A stretch of 64,000 bases of DNA from Mycetocola_B reblochoni (lineage in GTDB: Bacteria; Actinomycetota; Actinomycetes; Actinomycetales; Microbacteriaceae), in contig NZ_RCUW01000006.1 of assembly GCF_003667525.1 (NCBI RefSeq), forward strand, positions 100,345-164,344. The letters are read 5' to 3'. Made by a program: the position numbers and the translations under genes. This document shows, in pieces, positions 51,193 through 60,994 of the stretch. Within the stretch, counting starts at the first letter, position 1; every line of letters begins with the position of its first letter. The notes beneath the pieces were generated by a model. The model was not told where the DNA came from and did no database searches. It saw nothing but the letters and a program-made list of their open reading frames with translations.

Positions 51193-54100
51193 GTGAGAGA
51201 ACGAGTCCTGACCCGGTGGTCGGCGGCGCTAGCCGTCGGCGCACTGGGAGTCACCGGTCTCGGCGTCGCCTCGCCCGCACTCGCGGACGAGGCCGACGGC
51301 CAGCCCGGATACAGCCGCGTCGCCCTCCCCCTCGCGACCGCGGGAACGCCGGGCGCCGACAGCGCCGCCATCGTCCAGGCCGCCTCCGGCCACTGGAACG
51401 TCGAAGCGAGCGCGAACAGCGTCACGGGCGTCGCCACCCTCACCCTGGTGAACGACCAGGGAAAGAACGAGGGCACGCCGGTCGACCTGGCCCCCCTGAC
51501 CGCGATCACCGCGATCACGAGCACCTCCGCCGACAACACCCGCTACGACGCCTTCGTCACCGGCACCGACGCCGACGGCGATGAGCAGCTGCTGCGCGTG
51601 TCGGCCGCCAACAGGAACACCCTCGCCGGCGCCACCGTGACCGAGGTGCTCCCCGACGAGGACGTTCGTGCCGTCCGTGCCAGCGGGAGCACCGTCTACA
51701 CCGTGACGGCCGAGGGCGACGGTTTCGAGCTCACCGCCCGCGCGCTGCCGGACCTCGCACCGCTCGCCGCGGCCGCGGCCGTCCCCACCACCGGCGACGA
51801 GCCCCTGTTCGCCTTCGACGGCACGACGGCCCTGTATGTCGCCGGGGGAGGCGAGCTCGGCAGGCTCCCACTCGACTCGCCGAGCTCGGTCACGACCGTG
51901 GCCCTGCCCGGCGAGCCGACCGCGCTCGAGGTCGACTCCTGGTCAACCACCGCCGTCGCCGTGGGCGACGCCGCCGGGACGGTCCGCACCTTCACGACCG
52001 CGCTGGCCCCCCGCAGCACGACCGATGTCGGCTCGTCCGTCACCGAGCTCGGCTTCGCCCGGAACACGACCGAGCTGCTGGCCACGACCGCATCCGACGG
52101 GGCCCTGCACGTCATCGGCCTGGACGACGACGCGGCGCACACCACCTTCTCCGTCCCCGGCGCGCGCGTCGCCGCCGGGTCGCTCGGCTTCGACTCCCGC
52201 ACCTTCACCACGCGCGCCGTCTTCGTCGACGACGACGGGGTCAGCCACCGCTACGGGCTGTCCCTGGTCGGCCCGCCGCGGATCACGCTGCTCTCCGACG
52301 ACCTCAGCGGCAAGCCGGAGGACACCTTCGCCTTCAGCTATGTCGGCTGGGGACTGAGCAGCGCGACGTTCCAGTACAGCGTCGACGGTGGTGCGAGCTG
52401 GGCGAACTGGTGGGAGGACTCCAGCGCGGCCGTCGCCGACGGTCCGGCGCCCGAGCCGCGCTACCCCTCCTCCGCCGCGGGGCTGCCCGAGGCGACGATC
52501 CAGGAGCTGCCGGACTACACCCCCGTCGGGACGACGCACTCGGCGACCGCCTACCGGACCCTCGACGCGACCACGCTCCGGGCCGACTGGCGGCTGAAGA
52601 CGAGCAACGACATCGCGACCGTCATCAGCGACACCTTCCGGATCTCGGTCGTCGAGCCGCGCGCGTACAGCATCACCGACACGGTCGAGGCAGGTTCGCT
52701 CACCCGCAGCCAGGCCATCGACGACGAGGCCGGACGACTGTACCTGCCCGTCGACCGGGGCAGGGACGTTCCCGGTGGGGTCACCTGGATCGACACCGAG
52801 ACGGGCGAGCCCGCGGACGAGGTCATCGAGCTGGACACGGCCGAGCCCTCCGAGCTCGCGATCAACCCCGACCGTCACGAGCTCTACGTCAGCCACTACC
52901 GATCCGGGGCGCTCTCCGTCATCGACACCGTCAGCGGCGAGCTCGTTCGCACCATCACCGGAGGCCCGACCTACCCGACCGCGCTCGCGGCCGATCGCAC
53001 CAACGGCCTGGTCTACCTCACCGGCAACGGCGTGTTCACGATCGACCCGGAGGCCGGCACGATCAGCGACGAGGTCGCGATCACGACGGAGCGGTACCCG
53101 CTCATCAAGGACGTCGTCTTCGACGAGGGCAACCAGATGCTGTGGATCGCCGAGGGCAGGGCGAGCGTGATCACCGGGTACAGCGCGATCACCGGCGGCT
53201 GGGTCGAGTCGCTGTCCATCCCGGTCGGGGCCTTCGAGTACGACGGGGAGGCGCTCGGCGGCCGCGCGGCCGCCCTCGCCGTCGACGAGGAGCTAGGCCA
53301 CCTGTACGCCGCCGTCGCCCCCACCCTCAGCGACGACTGGACGGACAACCGCCTGATCACGATCGACACCGCGACCGGCCGGCACCTCGGCTCGCCGATC
53401 GAGCTGGGCGACACGACCCGCGAGCTGGCCGTCAACCCGGTGACCCACGAGATCGCCGCGACCAACGGCTTCTCGAACACGCTGAGCGTCGTCAGCCCGA
53501 ACAGCTGGAGCGTCAGCGACACGGTCGACTTCTCCGCCGAGGGCGTCACCAGCGGGACGGGGGCGGCGAGCGCCGACGTGTGGGCCCTGTCGACGGCGGC
53601 GAGCGGGACCCGGCTGTTCGTCAGCCACCCCTATGGCACCTCACGCGTGAGCATCGTCGACCGCGTCGGCAGCGTCGACGAGGTCACCGAGCTGACGCCT
53701 GCCCCCGGCCAGGACGACGACACCGAGCCGGAGGTCCCGGAGAACCCCGCGTGGACGGGCCCGGCCGCGCCCGCGCCGTCCGAGGCCCCGGCGGGCGCGG
53801 TCGCCGCGAGCGGCGCCTCGCTGAGCTGGTCCGTCTCCGACTACGCCGAGGGCTGGATGGCCACCGTGTTCGGCTCGGTGAGCAGGGACGGCGACAAGGC
53901 GTTCTCCTTCACCGACGGCACCGGCTGGACCGATCCGAGCACGGGACGCACCGAACTGGGCTGGTCGGACGGGTTCCGCCTGCACCCCTACCCCGGGCTC
54001 GCCCCCGATGTCACGCTGAGCTTCGGCAACCCGACGCTGAGCATCGAGGCGGACGGCTCGGGCGAGCTCGTGATGGACGTCGCCTGGACGGTGTCGACGG

Positions 54101-54975
54101 AGCTGGTCAGCAACGGCTACGCCCGTGTCGCCGTGGCGACGTTCGCGCCCGGCGAGGTGTCGACGGCGGATGACGGCACCGTCACCTTCGAGCGCTCACC
54201 CGAGTACGAGGGACGCAGCTACAGCACGGGCTCGCTCGCCGACCCGCGCGTGTTCCCCGACTCCTTCCCCGCCGAGTTCCTCGACTTCCTGGCGCCCGAC
54301 GTCCGCCCGTGGTGGTACGCGAGCGGCTCGGGGCTGGACGCCACGAAGAAGCCGAACCCGGTCACGGCGGTCTTCACCCCGGCGGAGTCCGGCACGGACG
54401 AGCCCGGCACCGAGGAACCCGGCACCGAAGAACGCGGCACCGAAGAACCCGGCACGGACGAACCCGGCACCGAAGAACCCGGCACGGACGAACCCGGCAC
54501 CGAGGAACCCGGCACCGAAGAACCCGGCACGGACGAGCCCCGCGTCACGGCGAGCATCACGCTCTCGACGGAGGAGGTTGCCCCCGGCGGAACACTCACC
54601 GTCACCGCCGACGGCCTGTCGGCGGGGAGCGACGCGGACGTCTGGCTGCACTCCACGCCGGTGAAGGTCGCCGGTCTGACCGCCTCCGCCGACGGGACGG
54701 CCGAGGCCACGGTGACCATTCCCTCCGACACCCCGGCGGGTGCGCACCGCATCGAGCTGCGCACCGCGGACGCGGGCTCGGCCTGGGCCGACCTGACCGT
54801 CACGGCCACGGCCTCCGCGGACGGCGGGACCGGAACGGACGCCGACGACTCCGGACTGCTCGCACGGACGGGCGCGGCACCGCTGATCGGGATCGGCGCC
54901 GGCGCGCTGGCCCTGATCGCCGGGGCGTGGATCATCACCCGGGCGCGGACGCGCTCGCGCGTCGACGCCGGCTGA
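51193..54975 (+). CDS. cell-wall-anchored HtaA-domain (heme-binding) surface protein with beta-propeller
   Basis: A 1260-residue exported protein. Domains: Sec signal peptide (1-32, cut at PALA/DEA); a long beta-rich region to about 500; beta-propeller-like repeats about 505-850 (SELAINPDRHELYVSHYRSG, STIDTVSGEL-type strands); an HtaA-like domain about 877-1060 (LSWSVSDYAEGWMATV ... FLAPDVRPWWYASGSGLDA); a Glu/Pro/Gly/Thr repeat stalk 1066-1116; an Ig-like domain 1117-1215; then the sorting signal LARTG (1223-1227), a hydrophobic helix and an Arg-rich tail. HtaA domains bind heme in corynebacterial iron uptake; LAXTG is read by class E sortases. AGGAG lies 9 nt before the GTG. The iron box upstream agrees with a role in heme-iron acquisition. 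Confidence 0.87.
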   Translation: MRERVLTRWSAALAVGALGVTGLGVASPALADEADGQPGYSRVALPLATAGTPGADSAAIVQAASGHWNVEASANSVTGVATLTLVNDQGKNEGTPVDLAPLTAITAITSTSADNTRYDAFVTGTDADGDEQLLRVSAANRNTLAGATVTEVLPDEDVRAVRASGSTVYTVTAEGDGFELTARALPDLAPLAAAAAVPTTGDEPLFAFDGTTALYVAGGGELGRLPLDSPSSVTTVALPGEPTALEVDSWSTTAVAVGDAAGTVRTFTTALAPRSTTDVGSSVTELGFARNTTELLATTASDGALHVIGLDDDAAHTTFSVPGARVAAGSLGFDSRTFTTRAVFVDDDGVSHRYGLSLVGPPRITLLSDDLSGKPEDTFAFSYVGWGLSSATFQYSVDGGASWANWWEDSSAAVADGPAPEPRYPSSAAGLPEATIQELPDYTPVGTTHSATAYRTLDATTLRADWRLKTSNDIATVISDTFRISVVEPRAYSITDTVEAGSLTRSQAIDDEAGRLYLPVDRGRDVPGGVTWIDTETGEPADEVIELDTAEPSELAINPDRHELYVSHYRSGALSVIDTVSGELVRTITGGPTYPTALAADRTNGLVYLTGNGVFTIDPEAGTISDEVAITTERYPLIKDVVFDEGNQMLWIAEGRASVITGYSAITGGWVESLSIPVGAFEYDGEALGGRAAALAVDEELGHLYAAVAPTLSDDWTDNRLITIDTATGRHLGSPIELGDTTRELAVNPVTHEIAATNGFSNTLSVVSPNSWSVSDTVDFSAEGVTSGTGAASADVWALSTAASGTRLFVSHPYGTSRVSIVDRVGSVDEVTELTPAPGQDDDTEPEVPENPAWTGPAAPAPSEAPAGAVAASGASLSWSVSDYAEGWMATVFGSVSRDGDKAFSFTDGTGWTDPSTGRTELGWSDGFRLHPYPGLAPDVTLSFGNPTLSIEADGSGELVMDVAWTVSTELVSNGYARVAVATFAPGEVSTADDGTVTFERSPEYEGRSYSTGSLADPRVFPDSFPAEFLDFLAPDVRPWWYASGSGLDATKKPNPVTAVFTPAESGTDEPGTEEPGTEERGTEEPGTDEPGTEEPGTDEPGTEEPGTEEPGTDEPRVTASITLSTEEVAPGGTLTVTADGLSAGSDADVWLHSTPVKVAGLTASADGTAEATVTIPSDTPAGAHRIELRTADAGSAWADLTVTATASADGGTGTDADDSGLLARTGAAPLIGIGAGALALIAGAWIITRARTRSRVDAG
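54391..54540 (+). repeat. 15-bp repeats coding a Glu/Pro/Gly/Thr stalk
   Basis: About ten units of GGCACC-GA(A/G)-GA(A/G)-CCC encode GTEEP or GTDEP in the HtaA protein just before its Ig-like domain. The unit keeps the frame, so stalk length can vary. Confidence 0.85.
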
Positions 54976-55017
54976 GCGCGCCGCTCCCCGACGCCGTGAC
55001 AGGCTGACGCCACCACG

Positions 55018-55062
55018 CCGAGAGGGCGGGCGGGACCACACCGGTCCCGCCCGCCCTCTCGG
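55018..55062. terminator. bidirectional terminator between HtaA and TetR genes
   Basis: A perfect 20-bp stem (55018-55037 with 55043-55062) with a 5-nt loop lies between the two convergent genes. It is the strongest hairpin of the window. Confidence 0.85.
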
Positions 55063-55090
55063 TCGTTCCTGCCGGTCGTCGGCCGCGGTC

Positions 55091-55852
55091 TCAGCCCGCG
55101 CGACCGTCGGTGTCCGCGGCGGTACCGGGAGTGTCGGGGGTCTCACCCACGGCGGTACCGGCGGGGATCGGCTCGATGAAGGCCTCGACGACCGCCACGA
55201 TCGCGCCGATCGTCACCTCCCGCCTTTCCGGCTCGGCGGGCTCGACCGCGACCTCGCGCATGACGTCGATCCGCGCGGCCGCCTCGTAGATGTCGACGAG
55301 CGTGCGCAGCACGTAGTCGGGGGTCACGGTGAAGCGCAGCCCCACCTCGGCGAGCGCCTGCGACACCAGCGACGACAGCTCCCGGATGACGCGGGACTCG
55401 TAGTCGCTGAACCGAGGCGCGAAGGCGGGGTCCCTCAGCGCGCTGTTGACGAACTCGCTCTGCAGCAGGCAGCTGTTCCTGTCGTCGCCGCGCGGGTCGA
55501 GGATCCGCTCCAGCAGCTCCATGATCGAGTCGTACGACCAGGGGAAGACGCTGCCCGGCGACGCGTCCCTCTCCTGCTTCATCCGCGGCAGCATCTCGGT
55601 GAGCGCCTCGTGCAGCGCGTCCATGGCCACGCGGTGCTCCCGGTCGGCGAGCGCGAACATGAGGGACTCTTTGCCGTCGAAGTTCGAGTAGAACGCTCCG
55701 CGCGTGAACCCTGCCCGCTCCGCGATCGCCTCGACGGACGCCGCACGGAGCCCCTGCTCCGCGAACAGCTCGAGTGCGGCGTCGAGCAGGCGCTCCCTGG
55801 TGCGCTGGCGCCGCGCGCTCTCGACGACGGGCTCCGCTCCTGGGACGCTCAT
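55091..55852 (-). CDS. TetR family transcriptional regulator
   Basis: A 253-residue repressor. The HTH is in LLDAALELFAEQGLRAASVE and AERAGFTRGAFYSNFDGKES, the standard TetR N-terminus; the ligand domain runs to about 225 and a Thr/Asp-rich tail follows. GGAGGAG lies before the ATG at 55852. It is divergent from the MMPL/YhgE genes and almost certainly controls them and itself through the twin palindromes between. Confidence 0.93.
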   Translation of the reverse strand: MSVPGAEPVVESARRQRTRERLLDAALELFAEQGLRAASVEAIAERAGFTRGAFYSNFDGKESLMFALADREHRVAMDALHEALTEMLPRMKQERDASPGSVFPWSYDSIMELLERILDPRGDDRNSCLLQSEFVNSALRDPAFAPRFSDYESRVIRELSSLVSQALAEVGLRFTVTPDYVLRTLVDIYEAAARIDVMREVAVEPAEPERREVTIGAIVAVVEAFIEPIPAGTAVGETPDTPGTAADTDGRAG

Positions 55853-55870
55853 CCGATCCTCTCCTCCGGG

Positions 55871-55899
55871 TTGCCGTCAACCCGCACTCAGCATACAGT
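55871..55899 (+). promoter_or_regulatory. promoter of the MMPL transporter gene
   Basis: TTGCCG (55871-55876) and TACAGT (55894-55899) are 17 nt apart. The -10 lies inside the first TetR palindrome. Confidence 0.5.
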
Positions 55900-55923
55900 C
55901 GTGTATCGGATACAGCGTTGTAT
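55893..55923. promoter_or_regulatory. twin TetR operators
   Basis: ATACA-GTCG-TGTAT (55893-55906) and ATACA-GCGT-TGTAT (55910-55923) are two 14-bp palindromes with centres 17 bp apart. The arms are identical. Paired sites of this spacing are typical for TetR proteins that bind as two dimers. Confidence 0.75.
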
Positions 55924-55968
55924 CGAAACTCGCTTCACCACCCACACCACCGACCTCCGGGAGACGCT

Positions 55969-58710
55969 GTGTCCTCACTGCTGTACACGATCGGGCACTG
56001 GGCGTTCCGCAGGCGCGGAACCGTCCTCGCCGGCTGGATCATCGTGCTCGCACTGATCGGCGGTGCCGCCGGACTGTTCAACAAGGGCACCGACGACTCC
56101 TTCACCATCCCCGGAACCGAGTCGCAGATCGCGCTCGACAACCTCTCCGCCACCTTCCCCGAGGTCAGCGGCGCGAGCGCGCAGCTCGTCGTCCAGGCCG
56201 CCGACGGCGACTCCGTCACCGACGCCGACTACCGCGACGCCATCGAGGACGCGGTCGAGGAGCTCGACGACCAGGACCAGGTCAGCGCCGCGACCTCCCC
56301 CTTCGACGACATGATCGACGGGATGGTCTCCGACGACGACCGCGCCGCGATCATCAGCATCCAGATGGACGGAGCACTCGCCGACATCACCGACGCGAGC
56401 ACGGAGGCGCTCACCCAGGCCGCGGACGACCTCAGGGCCGCGCTGCCGTCCGACGCCGAGGTCGCACTCGGCGGCGAGCTGTTCAACATCGAGATCCCCG
56501 GCGTCACCGTCACCGAGGCGATCGGCGTCCTCATCGCGCTCGTCGTGCTCATCATCACCTTCGGCTCCTTCGCGGCCGCGGGCATGCCGCTGCTCACCGC
56601 CATCATCGGCGTCGGCATCTCCATCGCCCTGATCTTCGCCGCGACCGCGTTCGCACCGATCTCGCAGACCACGCCGCTGCTGGCGCTCATGCTCGGGCTC
56701 GCCGTCGGCATCGACTACTCGCTGTTCATCATCTCCCGGCACCAGGACCTGCTGCGCTCGGGCACGCCACCGGAGGAGGCGGCCGCCCGCAGCGTGGCCA
56801 CGGCCGGCTCGGCCGTCGTGTTCGCCGGGCTGACCGTCGTCATCGCGCTCATCGGGCTGAGCGTCGCGCAGATCCCGTTCCTCACCACCATGGGCATCGC
56901 CGCGGCCGTGTCCGTCGCCGTCGCCGTGCTCATCGCGCTGACCCTCACCCCCGCGCTGCTGTCGTTCGGCGGGACGCGCCTGCTCGGACGCGGCCACCGC
57001 TCCGGCGAGGCGGCCGAGCCGAAGCAGAACCGCTTCTTCCTCGGCTGGGTCAGGGCCGTCACGGCTCGACCGCTGCTCACCGTCATCGTCGTCGTCGGGC
57101 TCGGCCTGACGGCGATCCCCGCCAGCCAGCTGCGCCTCGCCCTCCCCGACGCCACCAACCTGGCCGAGGGCAGCCCGGCACGGGAGAGCGCCGAGATCGT
57201 CTCCGACAACTTCGGTGAGGGGTTCAACGGGCCCCTCATCGTGACGGCGACGATCGTCGGCAGCACCGACCCCGTCACCCTCATGGACGACCTCGGCGAC
57301 GAGATCTCCCGCCTCGACGGCGTCGCCAGCGTGCCGCTGTCCACACCGAACGAGTCCGCCGACACCGGGATCATCCAGGTGATCCCCGAGAGCGGCCCCA
57401 AGACGGAGCAGACCAGCGCCCTCGTCGCCGAGATCCGCGGGCTCAAGCAGCACTTCCTCGACGAGTACAACGTGTCGATCGCCGTCACCGGCTTCACCGC
57501 CGTCGGCATCGACATCTCCACCCTGCTCGGCGAGGCGCTGCTGCCGTTCGGGCTGTTCGTGGTCGGGCTGAGCCTCATCCTGCTGATGATGGTGTTCCGC
57601 TCGATCTGGGTGCCGATCAAGGCGACCCTCGGCTACCTGCTGAGCGTCGTCGCGTCCTTCGGCGCCGTGGCGGCGGTGTTCGAGCTCGGCATCGGCGCGG
57701 ACCTGCTGCACGTCGCCCAGCTGGGCCCGGTGATCAGCTTCATGCCGATCATCCTCATGGGCGTGCTGTTCGGCCTGGCCATGGACTACGAGGTGTTCCT
57801 CGTCTCCCGCATGAGGGAGGAGTACGTGCACGGGCGCAGCGCACGCGACGCCGTGTTGCACGGCTTCACCGGGTCGGCGAAGGTCGTCACCGCCGCCGCG
57901 GTCATCATGTTCGCCGTGTTCGCCGCCTTCGTGCCCGAGGGCGACAGCTCGATCAAACCGATCGCGCTCGGCCTGGCCGTCGGGATCTTCGTCGACGCCT
58001 TCATCGTGCGCATGACGCTCGTCCCCGCGGTGCTCGTGCTGCTCGGCGACCGCGCCTGGTGGCTGCCGCGCTGGCTCGACCGCCTGCTGCCGTCCTTCGA
58101 CGTGGAGGGGGAGCAGATCCAGCGCGAGATCGAGCTCGCCGACTGGCCGGAGCCCGTCGAGGGCGAGCCCGCCCCCGCGCTGATCGCCCGCGACGTCGTC
58201 GTCGGCTCGGACGTGCGCGGCGGACCGCTGCTCAGCGGTTTCTCGGCGCGAGTCGCCCCCGGCGGCGTCCTCGCCGTGGCGGGCGAGCCCCGCGCCGTGA
58301 CCGCCGCGCTGCTGGCCCTGTCCGGCCGGACAGCGGTCGACGAGGGCGCCCTCAAGGTCGACGGCCTGCTCTCCGGGCCGCGCAGCGCGGCGATCCGCGC
58401 CAGGACCGCCTACATCCGGGTCGGCGACCCCGCCGAACTGCCCGACGCGATCCGGGCCGCCGCGGCCGAGCACCCCGTCGCCCTCGTCATCGACGGCATC
58501 GACGCGGTGGCGGAGGACCCGTTCGGCGCCCCGGTCGCGGCGGCGCTGGACGCCGCCCGGCTCTCCGCACCCCCCGGGCGCCAACTCACCGTCGTCACCG
58601 GTTCGCATCACGCTGACACGGCGGCCGAGATCCTGTCCCCTGCGGCGATCATCACCGCGGCCGCGACCAGCACCCCCGTCCACGCCGACAGCCAGGAGGC
58701 CCGCGCATGA
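55969..58710 (+). CDS. MMPL family transporter fused to a degenerate ABC-ATPase-like domain
   Basis: A 913-residue protein. Residues 1-720 are an MMPL exporter (RND superfamily): an N-terminal helix, an extracytoplasmic loop, a helix cluster with LGLAVGIDYSLFIISRHQD, a second loop, and a cluster with VLFGLAMDYEVFLVSRMREE. MMPL proteins move lipids or lipophilic compounds. Residues about 735-905 look like an ABC nucleotide-binding domain that has lost its active site: VLAVAGEPRAVTAALLALSG stands where Walker A should be (no GKS/T), KVDGLLSGPRSAAIRARTAYI-like strands follow (split here as KVDGLLSG and AIRARTAYI), and VALVIDGIDAV replaces Walker B. GGGAG lies upstream of the GTG at 55969. The stop overlaps the YhgE start. 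Confidence 0.88.
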   Translation: MSSLLYTIGHWAFRRRGTVLAGWIIVLALIGGAAGLFNKGTDDSFTIPGTESQIALDNLSATFPEVSGASAQLVVQAADGDSVTDADYRDAIEDAVEELDDQDQVSAATSPFDDMIDGMVSDDDRAAIISIQMDGALADITDASTEALTQAADDLRAALPSDAEVALGGELFNIEIPGVTVTEAIGVLIALVVLIITFGSFAAAGMPLLTAIIGVGISIALIFAATAFAPISQTTPLLALMLGLAVGIDYSLFIISRHQDLLRSGTPPEEAAARSVATAGSAVVFAGLTVVIALIGLSVAQIPFLTTMGIAAAVSVAVAVLIALTLTPALLSFGGTRLLGRGHRSGEAAEPKQNRFFLGWVRAVTARPLLTVIVVVGLGLTAIPASQLRLALPDATNLAEGSPARESAEIVSDNFGEGFNGPLIVTATIVGSTDPVTLMDDLGDEISRLDGVASVPLSTPNESADTGIIQVIPESGPKTEQTSALVAEIRGLKQHFLDEYNVSIAVTGFTAVGIDISTLLGEALLPFGLFVVGLSLILLMMVFRSIWVPIKATLGYLLSVVASFGAVAAVFELGIGADLLHVAQLGPVISFMPIILMGVLFGLAMDYEVFLVSRMREEYVHGRSARDAVLHGFTGSAKVVTAAAVIMFAVFAAFVPEGDSSIKPIALGLAVGIFVDAFIVRMTLVPAVLVLLGDRAWWLPRWLDRLLPSFDVEGEQIQREIELADWPEPVEGEPAPALIARDVVVGSDVRGGPLLSGFSARVAPGGVLAVAGEPRAVTAALLALSGRTAVDEGALKVDGLLSGPRSAAIRARTAYIRVGDPAELPDAIRAAAAEHPVALVIDGIDAVAEDPFGAPVAAALDAARLSAPPGRQLTVVTGSHHADTAAEILSPAAIITAAATSTPVHADSQEARA

Positions 58711-60902
58711 GCGTCTTCACCCGAGCCGAGCGCAGCGGGAGCACGCGCCCCGTCGGCGTCCTCGGCATCATCGGCCTGATCCTCGTCCCCCTGATCGCGG
58801 CCGGCCTGCTGGTCTGATCGCTATGGAACCCGCAGGAGCGCCTGGGCACCGTGACGGCCGCGGTCGTCAACAACGACGAGCCGGTCGAGCTGGACGGCCA
58901 GCTGGTGCCGCTCGGACGCCAGCTGACCGCGGGCCTGCTCGCCGGGCAGCCGGCCGGGAGCGATCCCGACGACGCGGACGACGACGACAACTACACCTGG
59001 GTCATCAGCGACGCCGACGGCGCCGCGGAGGGCCTCGCCGACGGCAGCTACGCGGCCGTCATCACGATCCCGAAGGGATTCTCCGCCGCCGCCACCTCGG
59101 TGAGCGACCCCGACGACGCCCGCTCGGCGACGATCGACATCGCCACCTCCGACAACTCCAAGCTCGTCGACGACGCGATCAGCCGCACCATCAGCGAGAC
59201 CGCCGCGGCGACCATGGGGACGGAGCTGACCGGGAGCTACCTGGACAACATCTACCTCGGCTTCAACACGATCGGCGACAGCATCGGCGAGGCCGCCGAC
59301 GGGGCGGCCGAGCTCGCCGACGGGGCCGCGCAGCTCGACGAGGGCGCGGGAGAGCTCGCCGAGCAGGGCGAGCAGTTGGCCGAGGGCGCACGTACCTCGG
59401 CCAGCGGTGCGGCGGAGCTCGACTCCGGCGCGACGCAGCTGTCCTCAGGGGCGGGCGAGCTGGCGTCCGGCTCACGGGAGCTCGCCTCGGGGGCGAGCGG
59501 CCTGGCCGACGGCGCCGGATCCCTGAGCGACGGCCTCGGCCAGCTGCGCTCGCAGACCTCGCAGCTGCCCTCCCAGGTGTCGCAGCTGAACGACGGCGCT
59601 CAGCAGCTCAAGGCCGGTGTGGCGGGGATCGGACCGGCCATCGAGAAGGCCGCAGCCGCCGCAGCCGCGCAGTCGGCGGCCGCGATCAAGAACGTCTTCG
59701 CCACACTCAGCGCCGGTGAGGCCGCGCCCGTGAACACCGCGATCGGACAGTGCGTCGCCGCGGGAGGAACGCTCGAGGCCTGCTCCGCGGTCGCCGGGGC
59801 AACCGGCACGTACGTCGGCGACGAGCTGACGAAGGCCACGTCCGGGGCAGGGGACATGGACCTCTCCCAGCTCGACGAACTCGTCGCCGGCGTGAACGGC
59901 CTCGCCGACGGCACCCAGCAGCTCGCCGACGGGATGCCCGCCCTCAGCGACGGCATCGCGCAGTCGGCCGACGGCGCGTCCCAGCTGGCCACCGGAGCGC
60001 GCACGCTCTCCGACGGCGCAGGGACACTCGCCAGCGGGGCCGGTGAGCTCTCCGGCGGCGCCAGCCAGCTCGCCGACGGCACCGGGCAGCTCAGCGACGG
60101 CCTGAGCACCCTCTCCGACGGCGTGAGCGCCTACGTCGACGGCGCGGGCGAGCTCGCCGAGGGCACCGGGCAGCTCAGCGACGGGACGGCCGAGCTCGCC
60201 GACGGGCTCACCCAGGCGGTCGACGAGCTGCCGTACTACAGCAGCGACGACCGGTCCACGCTCGCCGAGGCGGTCAGCACCCCCGTCGAGGTGGACGACG
60301 CGGGGAGCAGCACGAGCCTGTTCGGCTCGGACGGCGCGCCGTTCTTCGCGGTCCTCGCCCTGTGGGCCGGAGCGCTCGCCAGCTTCGTCGTGCTGCGCCC
60401 CTCGCCGCGTGCCGCACTGTCGTCGACGCGGTCGGCGCTGTCGCTCGCGGCCCGCTCGGCGGCACTGCCCGCGCTGATCGGGGCGATCCAGGGCGTCCTC
60501 GTCGCGGGCGTGCTGCAGCCGCTGATGGAGCTGTCGGTCGGCGACTGGTTCCTGTTCGCTCTGCTCGCGGTCATCGCCGGTGCCGCGTTCGCCCTGGTCA
60601 TGCAGGCGCTCATGGCGGTGTTCCGCGGGGGCGGCTGGTTCCTCAGCCTCATCGTGCTCATCGTGGTGCTCGCCACCGGGGTGATCTCGACCTCGCCGGA
60701 GCTGCTGCAGTCCGTCGCCGGCCTGCTGCCGACGGCGCCGGCCGAGGAGGCGTTCCGGCTGGTCCTCGTCGACGGGAACCCGTTCCTGCCGGCGGTCGGC
60801 GCCCTCGTCTGGGGCGGGCTGTCCCTGGTGGTGACGACGGTCGTGATCGCCCGCTCCCGCGTGGTGTCCGCGCGGAGGATCAGCGCTCCCGCGACCGCCT
60901 GA
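58707..60902 (+). pseudogene. YhgE/Pip family membrane protein gene interrupted by in-frame TGA
   Basis: The frame from ATG 58707 (overlapping the MMPL stop) would encode a 731-residue YhgE/Pip protein but meets TGA at 58815-58817, codon 37. The context reads IAAGLLV-stop-SLWNPQERL, where family members have LLVWSLWNP or similar, so the change is TGG to TGA. After it the frame stays open to 60902: an extracytoplasmic domain, a long run of ELADGA/QLSDG-type repeats and five C-terminal helices. A GTG at 58851 with AGGAG 12 nt upstream could restart translation but would lose the N-terminal anchor helix. Possibilities are a true pseudogene, a sequencing error, readthrough or restart. Confidence 0.8.
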
Positions 60903-60929
60903 GCGGAACACCACCACCGCGCAGCAACG

Positions 60930-60966
60930 ACGCCGGCCCGCCACCAGTGAGGTGGCGGGCCGGCGT
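60930..60966 (+). terminator. terminator after the MMPL-YhgE unit
   Basis: A perfect 16-bp stem (60930-60945 with 60951-60966) and a 5-nt loop, 27 nt after the stop. The next gene is convergent. Confidence 0.8.
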
Positions 60967-60994
60967 CGTCGGACGAGTCGTCGAACACGGGGCG

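Noticed and set aside
55975..58683. 902-codon open frame on - opposite the MMPL gene
   Set aside because: Shadow; rich in His/Asp/Glu/Arg, no domain.
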